The notes beneath the pieces were generated by a model. That model had not been told where the DNA came from. It saw nothing but the letters and a program-made list of their open reading frames with translations, and did not search any database. The position numbers and the translations under genes were made by a program. DNA of 64,000 bases from assembly GCF_048771995.1 (NCBI RefSeq), contig NC_133032.1, positions 15,194,501 through 15,258,500 on the forward strand. The letters run 5' to 3'. The stretch is from Taeniopygia guttata (Eukaryota > Chordata > Aves > Passeriformes > Estrildidae). Each line of letters starts with the position of its first letter. The stretch's first letter is position 1. Below, piece by piece: positions 12,001-27,000 of the stretch.

Positions 12001-15000
12001 ATACTTTAAAGGATTTTTTTACAATAGTTGTTATGCTTGACATAAACTCAACCCAAGAAGAGTATGGTTAGGTAAAAACACATTCATAGTCTTAAAGAGA
12101 AATTAATCTGTGCAAAACAGGCTTGTTGGTTTAGATGACTGGTATAAAAAGAACAGAAACTCTGCGATAGAAATACTGACTTCTTGGGAAAGGACAGTAA
12201 GTGATACATGACTGGGTGTATGAAGGGAATAATTAATCTTTTAGACTCAACATTGTCTTCTCTCAAATGCAGAACTGATGCTGTCCTCTAAAGCTGTGTG
12301 ACTGCCCCAGTTCAATGCCTGCTGGGCCTTGTGTGGTGTATGACTGAGGACATTCAGATTTTCTCTGCTGTTCCTGTATTCTCCTACATCTAATATTTCA
12401 AGCACAAAATTCCTGATGAGTTTTTATATGCTGCACACATAAAAATACCTAAATCAAGAGTATTCAAAGTATATCTTTCTTTGAAGGGTGACACTGGCTT
12501 GACAGGAAGACCAGGCCCTGTTGGCCCACCTGGATTTGGTGAGCCAGGATTTATGGTATGTCTGGTTTTTTATTTGGTAGGAGGAAAGCAGGACAGAAAG
12601 GAAGAATTCCCAATGCTTCCCCATAAAAATGGGGAAGATTTAGCACACATAAGAATGTGTGCTAAATTATAGCGTCTCTTTTCTTTCTTCTATTTCACAT
12701 TCTTATACATATTACGTTGTCTGACTCATTTCCCTCAATAAACTGGAAATGTTTTCAATTTCTTAACTTATCTAATTATCATATCTTCAAAACGGGTATG
12801 AAAATATAACATCTGATGCAAAACCACACAAATATATAAATAAATCTATCCCCTGATAGATTTAGCAGTGTCAAATCTCTATGTGATAACTTTGAAGTTG
12901 ACTGCTTTTCAGTATCACTAGAACATTAACATCAGCATGGCTTTGAGGAGGAGACTTTTAGAATTTATAGTAGATTTGGCTCTGAAGTCTCTTCCTGCTT
13001 TTCCTTCCTTTCCTCTTCCTGACAGTTGTAAACTCTATCTATTTGTGGTAAGACAGAAAACCAGCATGTCAATTTTATGGTCCTTTATTTTTAAATATCA
13101 GGCAGCACCTTTTACTGAACTATTTACAATACAGCAGACTTAAATTCATTTATCTTCACCTGGATGAAAGATTTCTAGTGTAACCACAAGGGAAATTTTG
13201 TTCCGTTTTTTCATAAGTACCTTGTCCCCATTAACAAGGCAAAATTTGGAATAAACATTTCATAAGAGGTGCTCCCATGAAAAAAAGAATCATCATTTGG
13301 TAGGTGAACTGACTGATTTCAAACCTGCTTGAAAATACACTACTGGAGAGCAGTGAGTTCTTGCTGAAGAGCCCAAGGAGAAGAGCATTACAAATAAGGA
13401 TGGTGGTGACAGTCAGCCAAGCAGAGCAGTAACAGTTCCAATCTCTTCAATAACAGCACAGAGCGAAGACCCACTCTATGGGGGAAGAGGTGCCTGTGAT
13501 GTGAATCTTCTCTTGCCAAAACAATACTGCTATAACAAGAGATTCTGATTTAAAAAAAAATATTCTAAATATGCTTATTTTATTTCTTTTAAAGTGTATT
13601 TGCTTCAAAAGAAATTCATTTTAATGGCTTAATTGAGTCCAAACATCTATACCTCAGGAATTATTCTAAAGCTCTGTTCAGAAGGATAAGCATATTTAGG
13701 CTATACAGCGACAAAATCTACCAGCATTCTGTGATGTGTGTGTAACCCCAAGCAATAAATCTGAGAAAAAAACTTTAAAAAACAGATGCGAGAAAACACT
13801 GTGAAGCAAGCTCAATATGCACAGGTGTTGGACATGCATTTTTTTTGTTATTTGCCCCTTGTGCTTCTATCAGATGTTTTTTCAAAAAGAGAAGGACGTG
13901 CTATTTCTCTCTTTGCCAATTACAGTCACATCTTTCTATAGCTATGTCTCTTTCAGAATTACTCTGTGTGGGCTTTAATCTGAATCTGTAGCTCATGATT
14001 ATACTGATACATTAATAAGGATTAGCAAGAATTTGTAAAATGGAAATTTAGGGAGTGAAGATTTCCAAAATGTAAGGAATAGAAATGTCATCTATATAAT
14101 CTGTGATTCCATAGTAACCTGAAGGGTATTGTTACTGCTACAGGCCAAAATACTCATCATTTATTCACTGGGAATGCTGTGTTACTGTATTATTTGTAAT
14201 AGATTATAACTACAGCAACATCTGAAGACATACTTATCACAGACAATGACATAGAATGCACTGCTGTTCATCTGAGTAATTAATATGTATTCTAGGTCAT
14301 TTTAAACTTATGTTAACAGGGGCCTCAAGGACCACAAGGTGTTCAAGGAGAAAGAGGTCCACCAGGAGAAGGGCTTCCAGGAGCAAAGGTACAAAAGTCA
14401 AAGGGTTCTAACACCAGAGCAGCACCATTAAATGAGTGCATGCCAAAAAAAAGTCCATAGAAGGCACAGGAATCTGAGAAAGTACCTTGTAAACTTAATT
14501 AAAAATTTCCATCAAACAATCCAATATATTTTGATGGAATTCACTTGGTCCAAACATGACTTGTAGGCACAGTTAGCCTTTGGGGCCTGTAAGCCAATAT
14601 TTAATTTACCTGATGCTTGATTTGTGGGATCTAAGCCTGGAATGAATTTAATAATTTTAAAACAGCCTCAAGCATTTGACTTTAAATAAAATACCATCAA
14701 AAGGTTCCTAGATGAAAAATTTAGCATTTTGTTGTTGGATTTTTTCCATAGTCCTTATATAGGGATCTTTACTGTCACTATAAAGACAGGCTTATAAGCC
14801 TCTTACATACCTCAGCCACTGGCTTCTGCATTTTAGCACAAGTCTGAATTCAGTTTATTGGAAAAGAAAGGTGCTGTTACTAATTTGCAGATCCAGTGGA
14901 AGTAATGAGAGTGGTAGTTGTACTTACATGAATGGACTTACTAGAAGATTCTTTTGCTGCCCACTGAAAACCAGTTCCTAGGCTGTTGTTGCCTTTGGTT

Positions 15001-18000
15001 ACAATAACAAAGTGACACAGATTGTACGTGAACGAAATGAACAACTAAACAGTTTTCTCATTCTTATACAAGCACCAATTCTGCTTGAGAAAACAATAAA
15101 AAATGGTTTCACAGGTGCAGAGCCAACTAAAAATCAGATTTTCTCTGAGAGTAGCCCTTTACTAAAAATCTTAGGATTTCTGCTCAGCACAATACTGTTT
15201 GTCAGCCAGATTGAAATTTAACTGCTGCTAGCAACATAATATCTTCAAACATATAGTGTGTATTTTATGATGATGAATTATATAAATTATTTAACCTCAT
15301 TGTTGACGGCTTGTATCTGCTTAGTAGATCTCATGAATGAAAACTAACAAAAATTCAATTTGAAGAAAATGCATTTCAAAATCACTCAATTGCCACAGAA
15401 ACACCACAACTAATAACTAAAACACAGTAACAGAGCACAGTGGGAACAAGTACAGATGAATGCATAATCTAACCAAAACTATTAAGCAGTAGAGATAGAT
15501 AGGCAGAATATAACAATCAAAGTGGAATTCTGTCATCATTATTGGAACTCTTCATTCTATAAAAAATGTACTACCTTTTACTGCCAAATCTGACCTGGAG
15601 CCAAGCATGTATCAACAAAGTCCATTGTATCTCTAATCCAATCTGTGGCTGCCAAGCATGTCAGTTCTTTGGTTTAAAACACATTTTAAACAGGTGATTT
15701 GTTAATCTAATCAATGTGGGACTCAGATTCAGTCAAAGAAAAGAAACTGAGAGTTTCTAGCCAGGCAGACGCCTGGGAAAGAGCTGGAGAGAATGTAAAT
15801 AATTCTTTATCTCTCTTGTTCTCACATTGTTTATAGTTAAGTTCTATCAGTGTGCGTCAAACACTCTGCACCAATGGTGTAGCTTGTTTTCACTTCAGAA
15901 CCAGTGGATTTGGCCTTTGCGAAGCTCTGTATAAGAGAGCAGTGTATTTTGAATAAATCGGAGTTTTACTCTCAGCAGCCTTCTGAGTGAGTCTTCTCAT
16001 TCCCGTCCTGCCTCGACAGCGACAAATCAAATTTTACAGTTGCTTTCTTCACGACTTTTTACTACAAGTTCACAGTTTAGTAAAAAAGATAATGAAGGCA
16101 GATGTTCTAAAGCATCAGGAGTAAAGAATGTTATTTTAAACACAAATCCTCATAATGAATTTCTGTCAAAATTAAAATTATGGAATTGGTTACAAAGGAT
16201 AGAAAAGATCTGTCTGGGGTATAATTTTATTGCTTGGGTGATTTTTTTACCATTTATACAAGCTAACATCTGCCTCTATATGTTTTCTTAAGAGAAGTAC
16301 AGGAAAGCACAATATTTGTACCTAGTAACTGGCACTTTCCCCAAGACCACTGTTTTGTAAATGAACATTTAGAAAGACAATGACATTTACAAATAAGTTT
16401 CTATAACAATACAGTCAACCTAGTCTTCATTCTGGCAAATGCTTAGTGGGAGCCAGATCCTCATTACCCCACTTCAATGAGATTAACCCATGAAAAAAAA
16501 AAAAAGTAGAATTCAGTTTTTAGGTAATCTCAATGCTCAGCCCTGCAGGCATTTAAATCAGTTGTGGTTTTGCCATTGATTTGAGAGGAAGCAGAACAGG
16601 ACCTTAAGTAATTGAGGTGGGCAGAAAGATAAAAAAGAAGCTTGTTCAGCTCTTTCCTCAGCAATTTCAAATTGCAGGGCAAACTCTTTTGAAAAGATAA
16701 TCACTTTGGTATCCTGGAACACAGATCCAGGAGCAGTTTTCTGGTTCTTTTCATTTTGGTTTTCATTATGACAGAGCAAAACACTGTCTCTAGTTACTTC
16801 AGTGAGAACAGCAGTGTGTCTCCACAGTAAACTTATTATATTTTCATGTAGGGAGATCGTGGCTTTGATGGACCAAAAGGCCCTCGTGGACTTCCAGGCA
16901 TCAGCATAAAAGGTGAAAAGGTGAGCAATAAATACACCAGGGGATTAATGGAGTGCAAATAAATCTAATACAAGGAATAAAGGGTTGATACTCACTACAG
17001 AAGATACAATGAGGAAAGGAACCCATAAAAGACACTGAAGAATATGGTATTTAGTTGAGATTTATGCCCAATACATTCTCCATTTTAACATCTCCTCATA
17101 TTAAAATACAGGATGTTAGAAAAAGCATCTGATTCTGTGTAAAAGTTAAGGTTTAAAAAGGGAAAAGGAGACTAGAGGTTGTTTGCAACTGACCCAGTGG
17201 AGAATAAATGCATGTGTGAAAGATAAAAGGTCAGATCCCCAGCTTTACTGACTTCAAAAGAAGTCAACATGTAGTGACTAGCATGGGAGGTGTCTTAGAT
17301 TGTTTCTGTATCTTTGCACAACTAAGCAACTATACTTTGTTTGCCAGGGTGACTGTGGTCCTCCTGGTTTACCAGGATCAGTTGGATTACCTGGAATTGG
17401 AATTCAAGGAGAAAAGGTACAATTTCCCCCTCACCCCTCACCCCTCACCTCACTATACACTTTAGTGTATAGTAACAGATACTATTTTATTTTTTAATAA
17501 TTACTTAACCACTCTTCCCAGGGAGTGGAGGGCCCAAAAGGACCACCTGGCTCTAGAGGGCTACCAGGACAGGGGATACCTGGACCAAAGGTCAGGGAAT
17601 TTTCTGAAGTAAAAGCTACTGTGCTGTTTGTATCATTATGTTTCATGATCAAGAAATGGTGTTTGGAATGGAAATTTAAAGTAATTTCCTGAAAGATGTG
17701 ACAAAGTTCTGGATGACTGACGGCTATTAAAGCATGGTATAAAGGAACTAGAGGTGAAAGTGGGTCAAGAATTCGTGACAAGTAAAGAACTTTGCAGAAT
17801 CAAGTATCACCTCTTGCACTTTAAGTGATTGTGCAGGGATATGATCACCACTGCTAAAAAATTAAAAAAAAAAAAAATAGAATTGTCTTTTAATGTCATA
17901 GATGCTCCTGAAATATCAGATCTTTGCAGGAAAGATTCCAGGGGACATACAAGTGTAGATTTACAGCATTAATAATTTCCACCAATGGCTCTTTGGCGAC

Positions 18001-21000
18001 AGCTCAAAATATGTGGCAAATTCCCAATCTTTCTGGCCACGGGTTTAACACTTCTTACTATAGACAATATTACACTAATCCTTCTTAAAATTTAAGCAAT
18101 TAAACATATGCTTTTATATTTTTCATAATAATGCTGTTAAAAACTAATATCTGCTTAAGGGTGAACAAGGCTTGCCAGGAGAGACTGGAGTGCCAGGAGA
18201 AAGAGGTATTGGAGAACCTGGTTCTAAGGTACATTGTTAATAGAGGAATTATTTAATCTATTTATTCATTTTGATTATAAATTTATATTTCCTGAGTATG
18301 CTTTCCAAAGCCACATAAAAGCAGGTTTAGAAATAAATTTTAGGTTCTTCATTTTTTGAATTTTAAACACAGACTTCCAATAACCTCCAGATATGGCAGC
18401 ATTTTAAATACTCCTGTTCTGTAAAAAATAGTAAGACTTATGGTGACTGGAAACTTCCACCTGCCTGGCTCATGCTCAAATCATTGTTGCACACAGCTCA
18501 CCTACAGCTCTGTGCAGAAAACCATTCAGAATATTAAACTGATAATTCCACTGATATTGTTTTGCATTGATATTAATCAGCAAGATGTCAATCATTGTGT
18601 CACAGTCAATTCTATCTGATATTTCCTTCAAATGCTGCCACTTAATGAAATGGTAGCATTATTTTTTAAGAATAAGCTGAATCATCAATAGCTAATAATT
18701 TTAATTGCATGTATAAAATGCACAGTTCAAAACAATCAGACTGTAGGATAGTACCAAGTAATAAGAACTGTCTTTATAAAAAAAGACAAGACTTCATATG
18801 CATAAATATTTTCTACAAATGTATTTAAAGTTTAGGAAAAAAATTAAATAGATTTCCTTAATTCAAAGAAGGAATAGTACTGAGTCTTCGTTTAATAGAA
18901 CTCACTTTTTACTGATGTAAGGGTGATCCAGGGCCTTCAGGACTGGCAGGTCTGCCTGGTCTTCCAGGAGAAGATGGAGCCCCTGGACAAAAGGTTGGTT
19001 CATCTCTATCTGTAGTCTATCTGCTTCACCCCAAGCATTGCTACTGTTCTCCTGTGCTGACACCCAAACCTAGAAGAGAAAGTGTTCGTGGACAAGGGGA
19101 AAAGTACCACATTTTTTTCAGAAAAAAAAAATCTCACTTGAATATACATTTTTAGGGAAAACTTTACTTTTTCTAATTTTTTGGGGTGGGGCATTGCCTT
19201 ATCTTGTTTACTCTTGTGTGCTTTGTGTAATTCATTAAACGTCCTGCAACTCAGGAAGGAAACCACTAAAATGGCTACGGCCAAGCTTTCATGGCCTTCT
19301 GACCGTGTTTTTTTCTAAATTCAGAAACTCCATTATTTAAGGTTATATACTCAGAGTGCAGCTGTCACTAAGGAAATGTGTTACTTCTCTCATTCCACAC
19401 GGAGTTGAACAGTGCTTGCTTCCAAATATGGGAAAAAACCCCTGGACACACCTGACATTGGTGGGAGTTTTGTCATTGATTCTGAAAGGTCTATGGTTTT
19501 AATGAATTTATTCAAGGAAATACAAAGTTCATCTTGCACCATGTACATGCAGTGCTCTGAAACACTCCTTTGATTTTTCTATTCAAGGGTGAACCAGGGT
19601 TGCCTGGTCTTAGAGGTCCTGAAGGTGTTCCAGGGATTGGAATACAGGGGAAAAAGGTGAGGATTTCTTACTAAAGGTGCCACTCAAAATTGTAATGTCC
19701 CAGGAATAGGTTTGTCAAAGACTTCTCTTTTTTTTTTGTCCAATATAAGTAGCAAAAAAATATTCTGGACTCATAGCCATTTCATTTTTGTTGCAATTAT
19801 TACAGCCTAGTAATCTGCTTGAACAGCAGTTTTCCCTTTAGAACTTTACACTATTCTTAGCTTTTCTTTGTGATCAATTGATTTGCCCTATTTGCCTTCA
19901 AATTAAAAAAAAAAAAAAGTACTAGCAAGTGTATTATATTTTCCTGTTTTGATTATTTTTTTTAGTATCTTTTTAATGTAATACTTAACTTGCTTTTCAG
20001 CTGCAATTATTCAACCTTTAAAATTCCTTTTGGCTTTTATTTTTTCTCACAGTATTCTGTGGTAAACTGGTTTATTTAATTTCGGATGAAATCTATGTCA
20101 TTTTAATTGCAAAAGTCCAACATTGGATGACTCCTGAGCAGAATTAACTGACTTGCCAATGAAGGCAATAGGAACAACTCATGTGCACCACCTACAAATA
20201 GAAGTTTGCTATTTTTCACTGACATTTACAACTGATTTCAGTTAACACATTTTTAAATTATTTGATGCATTGACATGTGTGACATGTCTTTTCCATTTTT
20301 ATAGGGAGATCAAGGACAGAGAGGAATACGTGGATTAACAGGACCAACAGGAGTGCCTGGACCTGTTGGACCTAAAGTGAGTTTATTACTATGTTATATT
20401 TATAAAATAGTCTCCCAAAGCTGAACATTGTTCCAGATTTCAGAAACAACTGTTCTAGAGTGAACTAGTTTAATTATAAAATAATTTCAAAGAAGTTCAG
20501 CAAAGGCTTCTCTTACCAAGAATCACCATGATCCCTATGAACTAGCAGTGTTTTTTAAAAACCTTTGCGTTTACCATATTGCTTCCCTGTTGGTTTGCAA
20601 AAAGTAAAGGTATATACTGGTATTTTTATACTGAAATATTTGAGAAAATAGTATGGTGTATGGCATATAAATACATGACAGGACTTTATTTTCCCTTACA
20701 CTAACTCATGGCTGATATTCTTTTATGGATTTGTGTTTCTGTTAAAATACTCAGTACTTACTGAAAGTGAGAGAAGAGCTACTCCAGGTTTCTCCTCCAC
20801 TTTCTTATTTTGCTATTTATACACACAAGAGTATTTCCCCAAAAACCAAAAAAGAGCTTAAAAAGTAAACTTAAAGAGAAATTAAAAACAAATCTACTGT
20901 AACAGAAATGTATAAAAGTTTTCAGTATACCTATACAGCTGGGCAGGGAGTCTTGAGCACTGTATGTAGAGGACCACATCTTGAATACACTAGGAAAGGG

Positions 21001-24000
21001 ACTTCTAAAACCATGTTTGTTTAGTGACTGAGAAGAATCTCATTTCAATGGAGAAAACAGAATATGGTTGTTATCAGTTCTCCAAACAGTTAGATTGATC
21101 TCTGCATAGAATAGCTTATTAGAAATTCTAATAGAATTTTAATGGAATTAAATGTAAGTTGTTGCATAAATGTTTTCTCTATGTGATAGTCATACTCACT
21201 TTCAGAAAAATCCATTGTTTTTTTTTCTCCTACCTTCACTGCAGGGGGAGCCTGGTGTACCAGGACGTCTTGGGATGCCAGGCCCTCCTGGAAGATCTGT
21301 GCCTGGACCAAAGGTACCATCCACATTCCATCTTCTAGTGCTTAGAAACCAAGGGTGAAAACTGAAGTAGGCTATGTTAATATTTGTGTCAACAATTCCA
21401 GCCTTATGAAGTCAACTAAAACTTCTTCTGGATTGCATCCAGTCAAGTTACCACTGTGGCCTAGTATTTAATGCATGGCAGCTTGAAGTGTGGCCTATCT
21501 TGTTCATTTCTTTATTTTGAATAACTTTGGATATCAAAGCACATTTGTTTATTCTTTGTATTTTTTCTATTTATTCTTTCATTTTTATTTATGCTTTTGG
21601 TGTTTAATGTTTGTAATAGCAATAAATAAAATTAGCTGTTATGCTTATTATATATGAATTTGTATAAAAGAAACCCTCAGCCTGTGATGTTTAATAAGAT
21701 ATGTAACCAGAGGATTTATTTTCTTCATTGCAGGGTGACATTGGGTTACCTGGTCTTGCTGGACCAATTGGAGAACCAGGTTTTGGGCTTCCGGGGGCAA
21801 AGGTAGCTCCTAAATTGTTAAATTGATTTCTGATACAACTGTAAAATAAGGCAGGAGGATTTCAGTGAAGCAACAACAAATCTCCTAGGATGGCCACAGC
21901 ATTTCACTGGCATGTTCCACAGTTAATGTGTGTGTCCTATCACGCTGGCAGATGTATAAGGATTTGTAGAGCTGGAAAACCATGGATGGTCAATGCTCCA
22001 GAGTCTGTAACTATAACCTTTCAGATGGCAGAGAACCAGGAGAAGAATGACTGATTCTAAATGAGGAGGAGTGAGTTCAGAGACAGCACCAGATTAACCC
22101 TGCTTAGAACAGCCTACATGTAAATTACAAGCAGTTGATTTCTCTCAGCCAGGCTCCTTTGCTTCATTCATAAGTTCATGGTCAACTTCATACCATTCAT
22201 AACACAGGGTTATGGTGTAAGAAGAACATGAATATGTAGCTAATCTCTAATGGCTTCCATATACCACTGCCTCAGTGGTACCTAGATTCAACTTTCATAA
22301 GCCATTCTTCATTCCAGGAAAGATCTTGTCTGAAGACCAAGAAACTCAGGACATATAAATCTGTGTTTCTCCAAATATACTGGATTCTAACTGCCCCTCC
22401 CCCACCTTTTTTTCTTAGTGAGTTTGACAGTACTTTTGAATGCATCCCTAATCCCTTGTTCTTTCAGGGAACTGAACAGAGTAGCAAAAGCATGAGAAAC
22501 ATGTGACAATCACTCTCTCTTTTTGATCAGTCAGTGGTTTTCAAGATTTTTACATTTATTTTCATCAGGAGGAGATTATGCTGATGAAATCACATAAATT
22601 TCTGGTGTAGTCCAGTCAATTCAGACAACTTCATGTTGTCCCATTTTTGGGGATCTAACAGGAATTAATCAACTGGAAGCACATCCTTTGGTCAGAGTTG
22701 CAAGTCTCTCTCCCTCAGCCTTGAACCCCCCAAAAGCTCTTTAAGCTGGGCAAAATTGCATGTTTCTGTGACTACATTCTTCACTTTTTGCTGTCTTTGT
22801 CAGCACTAGTGGCTCTGCTTTTGCTTAGTTCTTAGACACACAACCATACAGAGTAAAGGCATAGAGGGTAAAGCTTTCTACATCCTAATTAATTGTTTTT
22901 TTTGCATGTATCTTTTCTTGCCACTGTTTTAAATGTCCATGTTTTGGATAGCTACAGGAACAAATGCAATCTTGATTATCCATTTGATAGCAACTGAGCA
23001 ACTCACTGCACCCCCCAGTGTGGCTGGGACAGTTAACATCCTGAGTTTTCTTGGTAAATATGTTCCTGAGATAGTCCAGCTGTCTGGATCCATGAAAGGA
23101 GGTTAGTTGTACATTTCCCATAGGAAGATCCTCTTATACTCAAAAGGTTTAATGAGGTTCCACAGCACTATAGGAAAATAGAATTCTAGAACAAATGATG
23201 ATAAATATACGGGAAATACAACTAAACTAATTTCTTCTTATATGTAGGCCACAAATGACAACAGACAGAGGTCTTAAAAATATTAAAATTAGTGAATCAG
23301 ATGTGTAGATCATAAGCACTATTAAATGTCTCTGGTTTAGTCCAAGATTAAATAAATCTAAAATAATAATTCACATAGTAAAATACATTAGCCAATAGAC
23401 AGAAAAAGTCAAATGACAGTATATTTGCCAAGTAAGTTTCACTTTCATGGATAATTTCCTGCTAGCAATTGTCTTGGCATTCACTCATCTGTTTTTCCTG
23501 CCTTCTTCAGGGTGACCAAGGCCTTCCAGGACCCCCTGGGCCTTTTGGGCAAAAAGGAGATGGTTATCCTGGCCCACCTGTAAGTTTATGGATTTTTCTT
23601 TTACGTGAGTTGGGAAGAAATAAGTGCTACACTTAAGGGATTATCCTCCATGTCTGACATGCTAGGAAGTATATATTAGTATATATATGCATAGGCCTAC
23701 TGCTGGTCTAAAAGCCTAAAAAGCCTAAAACTCCTCAGCTGTGGAAATGCAGTTCAACACAGAATAAAATGAAATATCTCTCTGAAATAGCACAAGATCA
23801 TCCCTGTTCTTCACTTCTCTTGATTACACTCTGTAGTATATTCCAAGTGGGTTCTTTTTGCCTAAGTATCACTGATGTTTCAATCAGTTCCCTCAAAATC
23901 TTCCTGTAGGGTCCTGTCTTCTGCCCAACCATACAAAATTTATTCCCAAACAGGAAAATACAATCTAGCTAAGCAGCTGGATCCATATACATCCCAGAAC

Positions 24001-27000
24001 CACTAAAAAAGCAACTGGTGTGCTAAGAGACAGAACTAATCTTTACAGAGGCCTTTATTGGTAGATATAACCAATCCCTGAAAAAAGGATGCAAAGAGAA
24101 AAGGTTCCTTCTTCTCCCTTCCCTGCACATGTGTGCAGCACTGGCCTCACATATCCAGTCTGCTCATCAGCATGCTCCACCAGCCCTGGCAGTTACCTGC
24201 CTGTGCAGCAAGGAAGTCTCAGAAAGATTGCTGGCGACAGTCAGGGAGTTTGGACGACACATATTTGCATTTGCCTATGCTAAAGACAAAAGCAAAAGTG
24301 CTTGCGTTTGCCACACTGAGGAACCAAAATGAACAAATATTGACATGGAGATTGGAAACTGATTTATAATACTTTCTGATATTTTTGCGCAACCCAGCAA
24401 AGAACTGCTTCTGCAACTGCCTCTCCAGATTAGACTCCTCTACCTTCAAACACATTCAAGCCCTTGCATGACATGCAACACACATGTAAATGCTACTGAC
24501 ACTACTTCTGGAATATCAGTGTAAAGTTTAACCAGTTGTAGATCATAGTGATCCCATTAAGAGACAATATAGTTAAGATACTACCATATAAATATTAACA
24601 AATGCATGTAGTCAATGTAGCTGTAAATTAAATTTATATTTTGCCTGTGCATACAATTTCAGGGCTTGCCAGGCCTCCCTGGGATTCCCGGTGAACAAGG
24701 CCCAGATGGAGTTGGACTGCCAGGACCTAAGGTAAAGACTTCTAGATCTAGAAAAGCAAATGCTTGTGTATACTCTACTTCATAGACATACAACTCCTAT
24801 GTATAGGTCAAAGTCAGAATACCTATTTAATCCAGCTTTAACTTTCTTCTCAGTATATAAAAGGTAGATCTTTTTTGGTTTATGTTTGTTGGGGGTGGGG
24901 TTTTTTTGTTTTTGTTTGGGGAATCTGGAGTTCATTGTATAATATGGGAATTGTAATTCCTGTGTAGTTGTGCATAATTGACTTGAATATATTTAGACCA
25001 CCAGCCAGTGTTTGTCCCAAATAACTTCCTTGTCCTGCCAGCAATATCCTTGGGTTAGCATTGTTTGGACTTGCACAGTGCAGTTAATAGTTCTCTTCTC
25101 TTTATCTCATTTGGGTATAACAGATGCTTAGAGTTCTAGAGATATGTTAAACTTTGGTATTCACCACTTATTTCTTAAAGTATTGGCTTTCAGGGTGATC
25201 CTGGTAGTAGAGGACCAGTTGGCCCTGCTGGTCCCCCAGGAAAAGGCTTGCCAGGACCAAAAGTAAGAGATTTAAACAATTATGTCTCTCTTTGTCTAAT
25301 CTCTAAAATAAGGGGGGGAAGTATACTATAAAAATAGACATCTGCATGTTTTCTGTCTTCACTGGAAGCAACTAATCCAACAAATAATCTTTATTTTGTA
25401 GAAAATCAAAACTATTTCTCATGACTAGCCACAAACCATACCCTCCTTGTGGACGCATATGATAAATGATAAGGTGATAACCGTGCAGTGAAGATCAGTG
25501 ACAAAACATTTAGCTCCTGCAGACACTAGCTGCAACTGAGCAGCAAAAATTTTCTCAGACCTATCATTGGTCAGAATTAAGGGCTGGGCAAGCACTAGTA
25601 TGTCTTGCTTATACTATTGTTACAGCTATACGTACTACTGTTAAGTTCTTCTGGGATGAATTCCTCTTTTTTATTGTATAAATCAGATAATCACCTAATA
25701 GCCAGTATGAGGATTGATCCCTGCAAAAATGATTATTTTTGTAATTATTTTGTAACCGTTATAAAGGACTGAAAATAACTGTAACTATAAAAAGCAATTT
25801 TCACTGTGAAACCTCTCAAATTGGAAACTCTTGTGCTCCTACAGCTATTTCAAAAGTCTACTGAATACAAAAGAACTGGTTTGAATGTAAATAAAAAGGA
25901 ACTCAACAACGTCAAATGCAAATATTATGCAACACCATAGTGAGTTACCTGCACACTGTGATGGTCCCTGAGATACAGTTCCCATTGGCAGGAAGGCGGG
26001 GTCCAGCGAAAAGCAGTGGTGAAGCACCTTCTCAGGCAGCACTAATACCAAGAAAGCATGTGCATGAGATCCTTACAAATGAGGAAACTGAAAATTTCAT
26101 GCAGGGATACTAGAATAGCAGTATAGACATAAAATTAATATGTACTATTTGGGTTTTGATTGCTTCCTGTGAGTAACATGGAAGGGGAACATTTTTTCTA
26201 GAGTTCTATTGAAAACTAGCTTATAAATTAGCAACAAGTGTTTATTTGCAATGCCACATTAGTATATATATGCATAGACCTTACTGTATAATGGTGGTAA
26301 AAGATAAAAAAACAATAATAATCTTCTCTTAAATTTTAATTCAGTCCTCAATATCCCACCAATACAATCCATCCTTCAATGCAGTATATATCTCTATCAG
26401 CAAGGTGATTCACGTTCACTAAGTATTAAGCCAAGTGACTCCTTCAAAGGATAAACTGGATTATTAGAATCTGATAGAGGCCAAAAAGAGTCTTTCTCAG
26501 CTAGAGCAATCTTATTACCACTACTTATAAAAAGACATGTTTGGTAGAGGAAGGACAAGAAATTACAGAGTAGTATAACAATTTATTGTGTATTTTTGTT
26601 CTGAACATTCTCTAGGGAACCATAGGACGCCCAGGGCCACCTGGCTCTCTGGGACCTCCTGGTGAAGGTATTCAAGGAACTAAGGTAAAAAGACTCAGCG
26701 TCTTCAATATTTAACCTGTGCTGAGTGGTCAATCTGACCATCACAGTGTTAAGGAGATTTCACATTTTTTCCTATATGAAGAGAGCCTCAGGCTAGAAAA
26801 TGAGAAGGATAATGTGAGCAATTGCAAAATATGTTCTGTCTACTGCTGCAAACTAGTCCAAGCATGTGTGTGTTGGGGAAAGAAGAATGAACTTTTATCA
26901 ATTAAAGAAACCTTTACAAAATTAAAAATAACACTCCCTCTGCCTCAACTCTCATGCTCACAGTCTGAATTAGTTATGTGTACTACCACTCTATTCAGTA

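Noticed and set aside
22885-23121. A Cys-containing 78-residue frame on the - strand
   Set aside because: The Cys pattern matches no small secreted family I know, and the frame lies within an intron with no promoter or signal peptide.
24089-24455. Several overlapping short frames on both strands
   Set aside because: No recognisable domain, start context or splice signals; located inside a collagen intron.
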